Source of the DNA: Clostridium sp. CAG:451 | GTDB lineage: Bacteria > Bacillota_I > Bacilli_A > RF39 > UBA660 | Length of the DNA: 47,433 nucleotides | NCBI GenBank assembly: GCA_000438295.1 | Contig: FR901088.1 | Span: 5,722-53,154, forward strand | Reading direction: 5' to 3' | In this document: in pieces, positions 9,074-16,253 of the stretch | Layout: each line of letters starts with the position of its first letter | Numbering within the stretch: the first letter of the stretch is position 1 | Made by a program: the position numbers and the translations under genes | The notes under the pieces: model-generated | Told to the model about the DNA's origin: nothing | Databases searched by the model: none | The model's input: only the letters and a program-made list of their open reading frames with translations

Positions 9074-9111
9074 AAAAAGCATCTGATTCAACTATTGTTG
9101 AATTCGGATGC
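9072..9111 (-). terminator. Minus-strand terminator of antisense RNA, copy 1
   Basis: GCATCTGATTCAAC (9079-9092) and the complementary arm at 9097-9111 form a long stem; on the minus strand it is followed by TTTTTTT. The equivalent at 9442-9481 in copy 2 has a G-to-A change that improves the pairing. Confidence 0.75.
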
Positions 9112-9190
9112 AAACCACAAAATATGGGAAAGCATCTGATCCGTAAAATCAAATGTATCCTTTTTTTATTATATGAAGTTTCCTTCATCT
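9072..9190 (-). ncRNA. Antisense RNA to toxin copy 1 (putative antitoxin)
   Basis: On the minus strand, a promoter at 9225-9197 predicts a start near 9190. Transcription would end at an intrinsic terminator formed by 9079-9111, a stem of about 14 bp with loop AATA and one bulge, followed by seven U residues at 9078-9072. The RNA of about 120 nt covers the last bases of the peptide gene and its 3' untranslated region, including the fold-back arm. A small hairpin ATGAAG-GAAA-CTTCAT lies near its 5' end and could start pairing. The arrangement matches 3'-overlapping antitoxins such as RatA (txpA) and SR4 (bsrG). Confidence 0.6.
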
Positions 9191-9196
9191 GTATAC

Positions 9197-9225
9197 ATTT
9201 TATCATAGAATAATGACTATAACAA
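9197..9225 (-). promoter_or_regulatory. Promoter of antisense RNA, copy 1
   Basis: Read on the minus strand: TTGTTA (9225-9220), 17 bases, TAAAAT (9202-9197). It has the same -35 box as the toxin promoter and faces it across the peptide gene. Confidence 0.6.
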
Positions 9226-9276
9226 TTATTAATAAAAATTAGCACTTTTCTCGTAGTATATTTTAGTTATGTTCTA

Positions 9277-9305
9277 TTGTTATCTAATAATTTATTTGTT
9301 ACTAT
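9277..9305 (+). promoter_or_regulatory. Promoter of toxin mRNA, copy 2
   Basis: TTGTTA (9277-9282), 17 bases, TACTAT (9300-9305), identical to copy 1, with the predicted start at 9311-9312. Confidence 0.65.
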
Positions 9306-9311
9306 TAATTC

Positions 9312-9535
9312 GGATACATTTGAATATCAGATGCTTTCCCTTCTATTATAATTAGAAGGGTGGTGATACTTATGACGAAGAAACAAAGTTTTGTTGTAAT
9401 ATTACTATTATTTATAATAATATTTACTTTATTATATAGATAAAAAAAGCATCTGATTCAACTATTGTTGAATTCAGATGCCAAAACCATATATAGGGAA
9501 GCATCTGATCTGCAAAATCAAATGTATCCTTTTTT
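9312..9535 (+). promoter_or_regulatory. Predicted toxin mRNA, copy 2: SD hairpin and fold-back arms
   Basis: The 5' arms (9312-9323 and 9328-9340) pair with TCAAATGTATCC (9518-9529) and GGGAAGCATCTG (9496-9507). The last lacks one A compared with copy 1 and would leave a bulge. A T-run follows at 9530-9535. The SD hairpin CCCTTCT/AGAAGGG (9338-9344, 9354-9360) is fully conserved. Confidence 0.58.
9372..9443 (+). CDS. 23-residue hydrophobic peptide, putative type I toxin (copy 2)
   Basis: The 72 bases are identical to the first copy, including the GGGTGGTGAT ribosome binding site, so the encoded peptide is the same single-helix hydrophobic peptide with Lys-Lys near the N-terminus and a terminal Arg. 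A fully conserved coding region beside diverged flanks suggests recent duplication with selection on the peptide, or gene conversion. Its antisense partner differs at several positions from that of copy 1, so the two antisense RNAs might discriminate between their messengers. The toxin role is inferred from size, hydrophobic profile and transcript layout. Confidence 0.6.
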   Translation: MTKKQSFVVILLLFIIIFTLLYR

Positions 9536-9559
9536 AATTATATGAAGTTTCCTTCATCT
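9442..9559 (-). ncRNA. Antisense RNA to toxin copy 2 (putative antitoxin)
   Basis: The promoter at 9594-9566 predicts a start near 9559, and the terminator stem 9449-9481 followed by U residues ends the RNA near 9442. It covers the stop codon and 3' region of the second peptide gene. Compared with copy 1 it differs in the unpaired stretch between terminator and fold-back arm and lacks one base in that arm. Confidence 0.58.
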
Positions 9560-9565
9560 GTATAC

Positions 9566-9594
9566 ATTTTATCATAGAATAATGACTATAACAA
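9566..9594 (-). promoter_or_regulatory. Promoter of antisense RNA, copy 2
   Basis: Minus strand TTGTTA (9594-9589), 17 bases, TAAAAT (9571-9566), the same as copy 1. Confidence 0.6.
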
Positions 9595-9677
9595 TTATTA
9601 ATAAAAATTTGTGTTTTTCTCGTGTTACTATTTACAGATAAATAATAATTTTTGTTTATAAAAAATGAGCTTAGGGA

Positions 9678-9707
9678 TTGACTCATTTCATTTCTTTATG
9701 ATATATT
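9678..9707 (+). promoter_or_regulatory. Promoter of tRNA-Gly
   Basis: TTGACT (9678-9683), 18 bases, TATATT (9702-9707). The tRNA begins 16 bases downstream of the -10 box. Confidence 0.6.
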
Positions 9708-9723
9708 AAGTATGAATTTATTT

Positions 9724-9798
9724 GCAGATGTAGTTTAGTGGTTAGAATATGACCTTGCCAAGGTTGTGACGGGGATTCGATTTCCCTCATCTGCTCCA
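9724..9798 (+). tRNA. tRNA-Gly (GCC)
   Basis: The acceptor arms GCAGATG (9724-9730) and CATCTGC (9788-9794) pair fully. The anticodon loop is TTGCCAA, giving GCC for glycine. The T-arm has a TTCGATT loop closed by GGGGA/TCCCT. The discriminator is T, as usual for bacterial tRNA-Gly, and CCA is encoded (9796-9798). A terminator hairpin follows. Confidence 0.93.
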
Positions 9799-9807
9799 TA
9801 AAAAATC

Positions 9808-9838
9808 AACTTACAGACTTTATTGTTTGTAAGTTTTA
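9808..9838 (+). terminator. Terminator between tRNA-Gly and the convergent DUF2207 gene
   Basis: AACTTACA (9808-9815) and TGTAAGTT (9828-9835) form an 8-bp stem followed by TTA. It is symmetric enough to work for both converging transcripts. Confidence 0.55.
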
Positions 9839-9855
9839 TTTATATAAAAAGATGG

Positions 9856-12210
9856 CTACCAAGAGCCACCTCCACCACCACCGGAACCTCCACCTGATGA
9901 TCCTCCTCCAGATGAACCACCACTTGATCCACTAGATGAACTAGGACTAGCTGACATTGAGTTTTCTGCCGATGACATAGTATCATTAATAAATGATGAG
10001 AACGAATCTAAATTAAAATTACTATCACCATTATACCAAGTAGGTGCAACAATAGAGATTGATTCAAACTTTTTAATCCATTTATCAGAAATACCAAGGA
10101 CATAAGTATATGGTAATATATCGTAGAAATAAGTTGGATGTTCTTCTACTAATGCTTCTAGTTTATCTTTTTCGACTGTTTCTAGAAAATTTTTAAATCC
10201 ACTTATTTTTCCTAATATTTCATTACCATATTTAGTTCTTTTAGGCAAAAATCTTAAGCATAAAAACATTCCTAATATACAAATTAATCCTATAATATAT
10301 ACTGTTAAATAATTAGTATCTTTCAGTAATAGTGGTAAAACTAAAGCAAGCCATGGTCCACCACCAAATCCTAGTCCCCAAATTAATCCAAATATTTTTG
10401 TGTAAATATTGTTAGAAGTTTTAGTAACAGAACCATTTATGAAAGTAACAGAACCAGTTTTTCCAAATACTGATATAAATAAAACCGTAAAACCAATTAT
10501 AGGGAAAATTATTGCAAACGGAATGACTTCAATTTGTCCAAATAATATAATTGGTGGAATAGTTATAAGTAAATAAGTAACAATTATCATTAAAATAATA
10601 AATATTTTTTTACTGGATGCAGACTTTTCGTAAATCTTATACTTGTTTTCCTTATTATTTATATTAGATGATATTTTGTTCATCGTTATATAAAAATTAT
10701 CATATAAATCTGATGATCTTACTTCATTTAAATAACTTTCATCATCAGAGTCATATTTATCATTAAACAATGATATAATTGAACTCTTCTTTAGAAACAA
10801 TCCTTTTAAGAATAACTCTTCATTAACATTATCACCATCATATTCTTTTAGCCTAGTTATTTTAAAATCTTTATATTTAGAAAATAAAGATTTTCTCTGA
10901 GATTCAGTTATTTTTATATATCCTTTATTAGCAAGATAAATAAGTAGGGAAGTTATATCTTTATTATCAGCATATCCTTTATATAAGAATCCAATTTCTA
11001 AACTGTTAAAACCATCAGGTGGATAAAATTCAACTGTTTCAATTACTTTATCATCTTTACCAAATTTATACCATAGGAAACATGATATTAAAAGAAATAG
11101 CGATGAAACTATAATTTCAATATATAATATTGGCTCTATAATATCTTTAGCTTTAGAAAAATAACCGTCTGGTAATTCGCATCTTACTGTTAAAGCTTCG
11201 TTCTTTCCTAAAATACTAGTATATTTTCCAGTTATTACATTATTACTAACATTGTATTTAATATTAGAATTATCAGTAGAACCAGTACTACCAGAAGAAA
11301 AACCAAGTTTGCTACTGTCGAAATTTTTAGGCATTGTAATAGTGAAAGTTATATTACCAATAGCTGTATCCCATTCATTACCAATAATATTGTAATATAA
11401 TTCATCATAGTCTTTTATTTTATCTTTTCCTAAATTATAAGTGTATTTAATTACATAGTTTTGCTCACCTGTTAAAGTTTTATTAGCATCACCAATTTGT
11501 ACTTTATAGTTTCCATTTTCTCTTGAAACCTTATATTTACTATTAACGGATAAGTTTGTTATTCTAGCTCTATTAGTTGATTTACTACCATCTAATCTTG
11601 TTATTTTATTAGTTAATGGAATAGTTCTAAATATACCATGTTTTGGTTCGTTAAAATAAGCAGTAATTGTTTCAACAACATCAAAAGTATTATCTTCATT
11701 TACTTTAATATTTACATCATATTTATCAAGAACATAATCATAATAAGAGTAATCACTGACCTTACTAGGTGTTAACATATCACTACTATAGTAAGCACCG
11801 TCAGTATTAACCTCTAACTGATAATAAACTATTTCACTAACACTATGTCCATTTAAAATAGATAGATTAGACATTAGATTAAAGCTACTATCAGCAATGG
11901 GAGCAATACTTTGATTATTGCTTTTTGCAATTAGACTATAATTTTTATCATAATAATATACAGTAGCCGAGTAATTAATATTATTATCAGAATTATTTTT
12001 TATTAATCCAGTAAGTCCAAAAGCTTTAGTTGATGTAGTAGAGTAGTCTTTAAAAGTAATATCGTAGATGTTTAAGTCATCAATTTCTAAATATTCAGTA
12101 TTGTTAATATTAATATACGATGTTTGTTTGCTTAATGCATTTGTATTTATTGGAAAAATAGTTATTAAAAGTATAAATAATATAATAGATAAAAATCTAT
12201 GTTTTTTCAT
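9856..12210 (-). CDS. DUF2207 membrane protein with Gly-rich C-terminus
   Basis: A signal peptide (about 1-26) is followed by an extracytoplasmic region in two parts: a beta-rich domain (about 30-150, FxLYD-like) and the DUF2207 domain (about 165-350, with VETITAYFNEPKHGIFRTIPL). A membrane segment lies near 360-385, a cytoplasmic region follows, then two further hydrophobic stretches near 540-600 and 620-670. The C-terminus is a Ser/Gly tract ending GGGGSW, a hallmark of this family. The function of DUF2207 proteins is not established. ATG 12210 is chosen because GGAGGGG lies seven bases upstream; ATG 12222 overlaps that site. It follows lemA directly and is very likely co-transcribed, a pairing seen in many bacteria. 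Confidence 0.85.
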   Translation of the reverse strand: MKKHRFLSIILFILLITIFPINTNALSKQTSYININNTEYLEIDDLNIYDITFKDYSTTSTKAFGLTGLIKNNSDNNINYSATVYYYDKNYSLIAKSNNQSIAPIADSSFNLMSNLSILNGHSVSEIVYYQLEVNTDGAYYSSDMLTPSKVSDYSYYDYVLDKYDVNIKVNEDNTFDVVETITAYFNEPKHGIFRTIPLTNKITRLDGSKSTNRARITNLSVNSKYKVSRENGNYKVQIGDANKTLTGEQNYVIKYTYNLGKDKIKDYDELYYNIIGNEWDTAIGNITFTITMPKNFDSSKLGFSSGSTGSTDNSNIKYNVSNNVITGKYTSILGKNEALTVRCELPDGYFSKAKDIIEPILYIEIIVSSLFLLISCFLWYKFGKDDKVIETVEFYPPDGFNSLEIGFLYKGYADNKDITSLLIYLANKGYIKITESQRKSLFSKYKDFKITRLKEYDGDNVNEELFLKGLFLKKSSIISLFNDKYDSDDESYLNEVRSSDLYDNFYITMNKISSNINNKENKYKIYEKSASSKKIFIILMIIVTYLLITIPPIILFGQIEVIPFAIIFPIIGFTVLFISVFGKTGSVTFINGSVTKTSNNIYTKIFGLIWGLGFGGGPWLALVLPLLLKDTNYLTVYIIGLICILGMFLCLRFLPKRTKYGNEILGKISGFKNFLETVEKDKLEALVEEHPTYFYDILPYTYVLGISDKWIKKFESISIVAPTWYNGDSNFNLDSFSSFINDTMSSAENSMSASPSSSSGSSGGSSGGGSSGGGSGGGGGGSW

Positions 12211-12221
12211 ACACCCCTCCA

Positions 12222-12770
12222 TTATAAATTGATTCTTATATTTTGTTTATCTTCTAAAGATGCTTCGAACATTCTTTTTGTTTTGTAATTAAAAATTTTC
12301 GCAAAAATATTATTAGGAAACATTTGCACTTTATTATTATAGATTCTAACTGTTCCATTATAGTATTTTCTAGCATTAGCTATATCATCTTCGATTTTTG
12401 TTAACTTATTACTTAAATCAATAAAATTTTCATTAGCTTTTAATTCTGGATAAGCTTCTTTTAAAGCCATGATTTTAGAAACATCACTAGATAATTCTTC
12501 ATTATTTATAATTTTCTCATCATTTGTCATTTCGTTATATACAGTATTTCTTAATTTTGTAATCCTCGTTAAAGTTTCTTCTTCATATTTAGCATATCCT
12601 TTAACGTTTTCTACTAAGTTAGGAATTAAGTCCCATCTTTTTTTTAAATAAACGTCCATTGTAGAAAAAGCTTCTTTTACTTTATTATCTAAACTGATAA
12701 AGTTATTATATAAAATAAAAGCATAAATAATAATTAAAATAATAATTGCCAAGATAATCCATAACCACAT
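12222..12770 (-). CDS. LemA-family membrane protein
   Basis: An N-terminal hydrophobic segment (about 1-22) is followed by helical regions typical of LemA: FISLDNKVKEAFSTMDVYLKKRWDLIPNLV, where the KRWDLIPNLV stretch is the family signature, then ITKLRNTVYN, LSNKLTKIEDDIANARKYYNGTVRIYN and MFPNNIFAKIFNYK. The length of 182 residues is normal. LemA proteins are anchored with the helical domain in one compartment and have no proven enzymatic role. ATG 12770 is preferred because AGGAGG lies eight bases upstream, while GTG 12779 abuts it. Its stop overlaps the start region of the DUF2207 gene. Confidence 0.92.
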   Translation of the reverse strand: MWLWIILAIIILIIIYAFILYNNFISLDNKVKEAFSTMDVYLKKRWDLIPNLVENVKGYAKYEEETLTRITKLRNTVYNEMTNDEKIINNEELSSDVSKIMALKEAYPELKANENFIDLSNKLTKIEDDIANARKYYNGTVRIYNNKVQMFPNNIFAKIFNYKTKRMFEASLEDKQNIRINL

Positions 12771-12875
12771 TCTTTTCACCTCCTATTATAAATTGATTTT
12801 ATCATATATTTGTTATCTTTTGTCTAAAAAGTAACTATAAATTTTTTTTAACATATAATTAAATGAATAAGGCAA

Positions 12876-12904
12876 TTGACAAACCCCTTTAGCTAGTGTA
12901 AAAT
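12876..12904 (+). promoter_or_regulatory. Promoter of tRNA-Cys
   Basis: TTGACA (12876-12881), 17 bases, TAAAAT (12899-12904), 20 bases before the tRNA. Confidence 0.75.
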
Positions 12905-12924
12905 AATATTTGCAAGTGATAAAT

Positions 12925-12999
12925 GGGTCTATAGCCAAGTGGCTAAGGCGTGGGACTGCAACTCCCTGATCGTTGGTTCAAATCCGACTAGGCCCTCCA
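12925..12999 (+). tRNA. tRNA-Cys (GCA)
   Basis: The acceptor arm GGGTCTA (12925-12931) pairs with TAGGCCC (12989-12995). The anticodon loop CTGCAAC reads GCA, cysteine. The T-loop is TTCAAAT. The discriminator is T, an identity element of tRNA-Cys, and CCA is encoded. Confidence 0.93.
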
Positions 13000-13044
13000 T
13001 TGGGAAATCTGTCCGAACTTTTATAGTTTAGGACTTAATATATA

Positions 13045-13078
13045 AAGTATCAATTTCAAAAGAAGTTGGTACTTTTTT
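13045..13078 (+). terminator. Terminator downstream of tRNA-Cys
   Basis: AAGTATCAA (13045-13053) pairs with TTGGTACTT (13066-13074) with one G-T pair; the T-run continues to 13078. The right arm also belongs to the candidate attachment-site repeat. Confidence 0.7.
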
Positions 13079-13080
13079 AG
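13061..13080 (+). repeat. Candidate left boundary repeat of the recombinase element
   Basis: This 20-bp sequence matches 16772-16791 at 16 positions, with an unbroken core GTTGGTACTT. The two copies flank the recombinase, its neighbours and the 91-residue gene. A pair this short can arise by chance in AT-rich DNA, so the att assignment is tentative. Confidence 0.35.
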
Positions 13081-13109
13081 TGTTTAAGTTTAGAAAGGAC
13101 AGGTTTTAA

Positions 13110-13385
13110 ATGATTAATATTACTACAAAGGAATTAGAGATTGATAATGAGTTAAAAAACAAAATAGAATTTATATGTGATTTTTGTAATGCAAAACCTA
13201 CTATTATTAATGGTAATATTCGTAATATTACTCGTACAAATTTGAGTTATGTAGAACCACATAGAATTATTATTAAAGGAATAACATTTCTTGCTTTCAA
13301 TTACTCTAAAACTTTATATGTAGGTAATCTATCAAATAAACTAGAATTAAAAGATTTAGAAACCTTTATAAAACAATTTAACTAA
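13110..13385 (+). CDS. Unknown 91-residue protein
   Basis: I do not recognise this protein. It is soluble, has no signal peptide and contains one closely spaced cysteine pair (CDFC, about 28-31) that could bind metal, followed by a short beta-rich region (RIIIKGITFLAFNY). AAAGGAC precedes ATG 13110 at slightly long spacing. It sits alone between the tRNA-Cys terminator and the leader of the recombinase pseudogene, inside the possible element boundaries, so it may be element cargo or a leftover host gene. Codon use resembles the neighbours. Confidence 0.55.
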   Translation: MINITTKELEIDNELKNKIEFICDFCNAKPTIINGNIRNITRTNLSYVEPHRIIIKGITFLAFNYSKTLYVGNLSNKLELKDLETFIKQFN

Positions 13386-13452
13386 ATATAAGTAATTTGT
13401 ACTAACTTCTTCTAAAATTGCCTTAAAATAGGTAAAAAATGGTAATTATGTC

Positions 13453-13480
13453 TTGACTTTAACTTTAAATTCTCTATAAT
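13453..13480 (+). promoter_or_regulatory. Promoter of the recombinase leader
   Basis: TTGACT (13453-13458), 16 bases, TATAAT (13475-13480). It predicts a leader of about 125 nt before the recombinase start, containing a full intrinsic terminator. Confidence 0.65.
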
Positions 13481-13559
13481 AAGAAACCAATAAGGAAGTT
13501 TTATGTTTTTGAGGGGTTAATATAAAACAAATTTAATTAAGCAACATAATGAAATTTTA

Positions 13560-13608
13560 GAGGTGTCAAAGACATAAAACCAATTAGTGTCTTTGTCGCC
13601 TCTTTTTT
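13560..13608 (+). terminator. Terminator in the recombinase leader (possible attenuator)
   Basis: GAGGTG-CAAAGACA (from 13560) pairs with TGTCTTTG-CGCCTC (to 13602), a stem of roughly 13 bp with a short internal mismatch, followed by six T residues. It ends one base before the recombinase ATG, so read-through would be needed for expression. This suggests attenuation, or that the short RNA is itself the product. Confidence 0.65.
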
Positions 13609-13609
13609 G

Positions 13610-15508
13610 ATGAAGAATAAGAAAGAATTAAAATTTATGAATGAAGAAAAGAAAATTGCAGGAATATACATGAGAGTTAGTACGGAAGATCAAGCAAGAT
13701 AAGAATTTAGTTTACCAGAACAAGAAAAAAGACTTCGTGCTATTTGTGAATTTAAAGGTTATGAAATTTATAAGATTTATAAAGATGCTGGAATAAGTGC
13801 TAAAACTGGAAACCATAGACCAGCATTTGAAGAATTAAAAGAAGATATTAAAAAGAAAAAAGTAAATACTATTGTTGTTTTAAAACTAGATAGATTAACT
13901 CGTAGTGTTTATGATATGGAAGATATAATGAAATTTTTGGAAGACAACAATGCTTACCTTGATTGTGCAAATGATGATATAAATACTACAAATGCTAATG
14001 GTAGAATGGTTGCAAGACTTTTAACAACTGTTTCACAAAATGAAATTGAAAGAACAAGTGAGAGAACTAAAATAGGTTTAGCAGGTGCTATTAAAGTTGG
14101 AAATATTCCCCATCGCGCTCCATTTGGTTATAAACATGTAGATAAAAAACTTGTACCAGATGAAGCAACGAAAGACCAAATTATTAGAATATTTAACTTA
14201 TATTATGAGGGTAATTCTTATCAAACTATTAGTAATTTATATAACAAAGAAAAAGTATTTGGTAAAACAAATTGGTGTGATGGTACTATCCTAAAAATAA
14301 TAGAAAATGAAATATACAAAGGTGATTTTGTTCATGGAAAAAGGACAAACAATCCAACTTATTATGAAAATGTAGTTGAGCCACTTGTATCAAAAGAATT
14401 ATGGTAAGAATGCCAAGTACAAAAGAAAAAGAATGCTAGAAATTATAAACGAGATAAAGAATATTTATTTTTACAAAAACTTAAATGTCCTAAATGTGGA
14501 AGAGTATTAGGCGGTAATGCAACTAGAAAGAAAAATGGAAATGTTTACTACTATTATCAATGTCATGATTGTAAAATATTAATTAAAGAAACTGATATTG
14601 AAAAAGAATTTGATAATTTTATTAATGAAATTCAAGAATATGATTCAGTGGTAAATCAAACCTTACTACCTATGATAAAAACAAAACTTAATAATCCAAA
14701 AGACAAATTACTTAAAGAATTAAATAAGCAAAATCAAAAGTTTGAGAGAATTAGAAAAGCATATATTAATGGTTCATTTACTATTGAAGAATACGATAAC
14801 GAAAAAGAAATTGTAGAAAATACAATTAAAATTCTAGAAGAAAAAATCAAAGAATGTGATTTATGTAATGAGTTAAAATTTACGCCAGAAGATATTTTAA
14901 TTAAAAGGGATTTAGATTATATAAATGGGCTTGTCTATCCAAAAGAATACGAAGAAAATACTTATATGTGGAAAGACTATACAAGAAGTGAAAAATCAGA
15001 TTTAATTATGAGATATGTTGATTATGTAGAACTAGAATATTATTCAAAAAATAAAGTAAGAATTGGTGAAGTTTATTTTAGAGAAAGTATGTGTAAGCCA
15101 TGTAATGAATTATATGATGCTGGATTTCTTGCTAAAACTGATTATGCACTACTTGGTAATATTGTAACAAAATTAAGATTTAGTGAATACTTACCAATAG
15201 AAAAAGTTAGTGAAATAGTATTTACTTTAAGACAATATTACAATGTAGGTTATTTTGAAGCAACCTACTATTATGAAGATAAAGTTATGTTCTTTAATAA
15301 TTATGAAAATAGAAATATTGTTAGAATATTTCCAATAGAAGATTATAAAAAAATGGATAAGTTAGATAAACTACAATTAGGTGTTATCTATATAGGTAAT
15401 AATGAAAAATGCTTGATAGATAATAAAGAAGATTTATTTACTACTATACCAGAAAAAACAAATTGTAGAATATATGAATTTGATAAAAATAAAGAAAATT
15501 TGCTATAA
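13610..15508 (+). pseudogene. Large serine recombinase broken by two in-frame TAA stops
   Basis: The same reading frame runs from ATG 13610 to TAA 15506-15508, apart from TAA at 13700-13702 and 14405-14407. The resolvase domain shows AGIYMRVSTEDQAR with the catalytic Ser, then LKLDRLTRSVYDM. A recombinase domain follows (APFGYKHVDKKL, LYNKEKVFGKTNW), then a zinc ribbon CPKCGRVLGG…CHDC, a coiled-coil stretch and a variable C-terminal region. Intact relatives have Glu and Gly where the first stop and next codon lie, and usually a polar residue at the second stop, so both look like point mutations. No frameshift is visible, so decay is recent. Such enzymes integrate phages and small mobile elements. 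Confidence 0.9.
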
Positions 15509-15509
15509 T
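15480..15509 (+). promoter_or_regulatory. Promoter inside the recombinase 3' end
   Basis: TTGATA (15480-15485), 18 bases, TATAAT (15504-15509), overlapping the recombinase stop codon. It would give the next two genes transcription independent of the broken recombinase. Confidence 0.65.
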
Positions 15510-15533
15510 ATTAATGAAATGGAGATGATTTTT

Positions 15534-16253
15534 TTGAATACTATTAAGACTATAGATTTATGGACTGAACAAAATGAAAACCATATTGAATGTTTTAGTG
15601 GAGCTTTTGTAGATGGATTTGAAAATGGTAATATTCCCTTTGATACTTATAAAGTAATAAGAAATGGAAATTGTATTATAACTAGTAATCTAAATGAATT
15701 AAATATTAGCAATAAACATAATGCTATAGTTTTTTATAAAAATAATATACCTGTAAGACTTATGGTAATTAATCAAAATACTGATATAGATAATTGTATT
15801 AATGTGGCATTAAGTCAACAATTTAATGACTTTGCATTAAATGAAATATATAAAAAACTCGCAATAAAAAGATATGATATTGATTTAAGACAGCAACCTA
15901 TTCACAATAACTCAAACAAGAAAAATGAAATTGATGTTGGATCTTGTGATAGACCAAGTTTATTAAATTGTATGTTAGATGGATGCTACACTCAAAGTGA
16001 CACAAATTATGGAAAAAGTAATAGTGATAGTAATTATAGTTTTATTCCTGATATTTTTATACAATATGATTTTACAACTGATGCCGAACAATTTCAGATT
16101 GAACATCGTTGTGCTTTCTTAAATGAAAATATGACAAGGATAATACCACTTCAAGAAAATTCATTATTAAACATTGGAGAAATAAAAAAACAATTTATAC
16201 AAGATGATTGCAATAATCTATCAAAGAAGAGATTAAGTAGAGGAATTATATGA
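15534..16253 (+). CDS. Unknown 239-residue protein, element cargo
   Basis: I do not recognise this protein. It is soluble and mixed alpha/beta, begins NTIKTIDLWTEQNENHIECFSG, has several cysteines (including CMLDGC) and an Asn/Ser-rich middle, and ends in a basic tail. TTG 15534 is chosen because GGAGATGA (15521-15528) is well spaced and the predicted transcript starts near 15516; an upstream in-frame ATG at 15474 lies before the promoter. Its stop overlaps the start of the CYTH gene (ATGA), so the two are translationally coupled and probably work together. The frame is intact although the neighbouring recombinase has decayed. Confidence 0.7.
   Translation: MNTIKTIDLWTEQNENHIECFSGAFVDGFENGNIPFDTYKVIRNGNCIITSNLNELNISNKHNAIVFYKNNIPVRLMVINQNTDIDNCINVALSQQFNDFALNEIYKKLAIKRYDIDLRQQPIHNNSNKKNEIDVGSCDRPSLLNCMLDGCYTQSDTNYGKSNSDSNYSFIPDIFIQYDFTTDAEQFQIEHRCAFLNENMTRIIPLQENSLLNIGEIKKQFIQDDCNNLSKKRLSRGII

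Larger units (their letters stand above)
8942..9167 (+). promoter_or_regulatory. Predicted toxin mRNA, copy 1: SD hairpin and 5'/3' fold-back arms
   Basis: Two 5' segments, GGATACATTTGA (8942-8953) and CAGATGCTTTCCC (8958-8970), are reverse complements of 3' segments TCAAATGTATCC (9149-9160) and GGGAAAGCATCTG (9126-9138). The 3' arm runs directly into seven T residues (9161-9167), so pairing of the two ends could also make the terminator. Between them CCCTTCT (8968-8974) and AGAAGGG (8984-8990) form a 7-bp hairpin that captures the front of the GGGTGGTGAT ribosome binding site. The CCC bases are shared, so the hairpin and the fold-back compete. Such closed and open forms are known for hok-type messengers; here the structure is read by eye. 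Confidence 0.6.
8874..9612 (+). repeat. Two tandem direct copies of a ~370-bp toxin/antisense-RNA unit
   Basis: Positions 8874-9243 and 9244-9612 align base for base at an offset of 370, with one small deletion in copy 2. The peptide ORF, its forward promoter core and the antisense promoter are identical. Differences cluster in two places: upstream of the -35 box, and in the part of the 3' region covered by antisense RNA (9104-9145 against 9474-9513). A short match to the start of the unit (TTTTTCTCGTG, 9614-9624) follows copy 2 and may mark the duplication joint. Tandem duplication is common for type I toxin loci such as ldr and ibs. Confidence 0.95.

Noticed and set aside
8942..9160. Miniature inverted-repeat transposon (MITE) instead of a toxin locus
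   Set aside because: The inverted arms could be transposon ends, but there is no target-site duplication, and promoters on both strands, an SD and a conserved ORF are better explained by a type I toxin locus. It is not fully excluded.
9054..9245. 63-residue ORF on the minus strand over toxin copy 1
   Set aside because: It overlaps the antisense RNA promoter and terminator, lacks a ribosome binding site and is the product of the inverted repeats.
13610..15508. TAA read as a sense codon in the recombinase
   Set aside because: TAA ends many intact genes in the window, so recoding is unlikely. The two stops are point mutations in a decaying gene.
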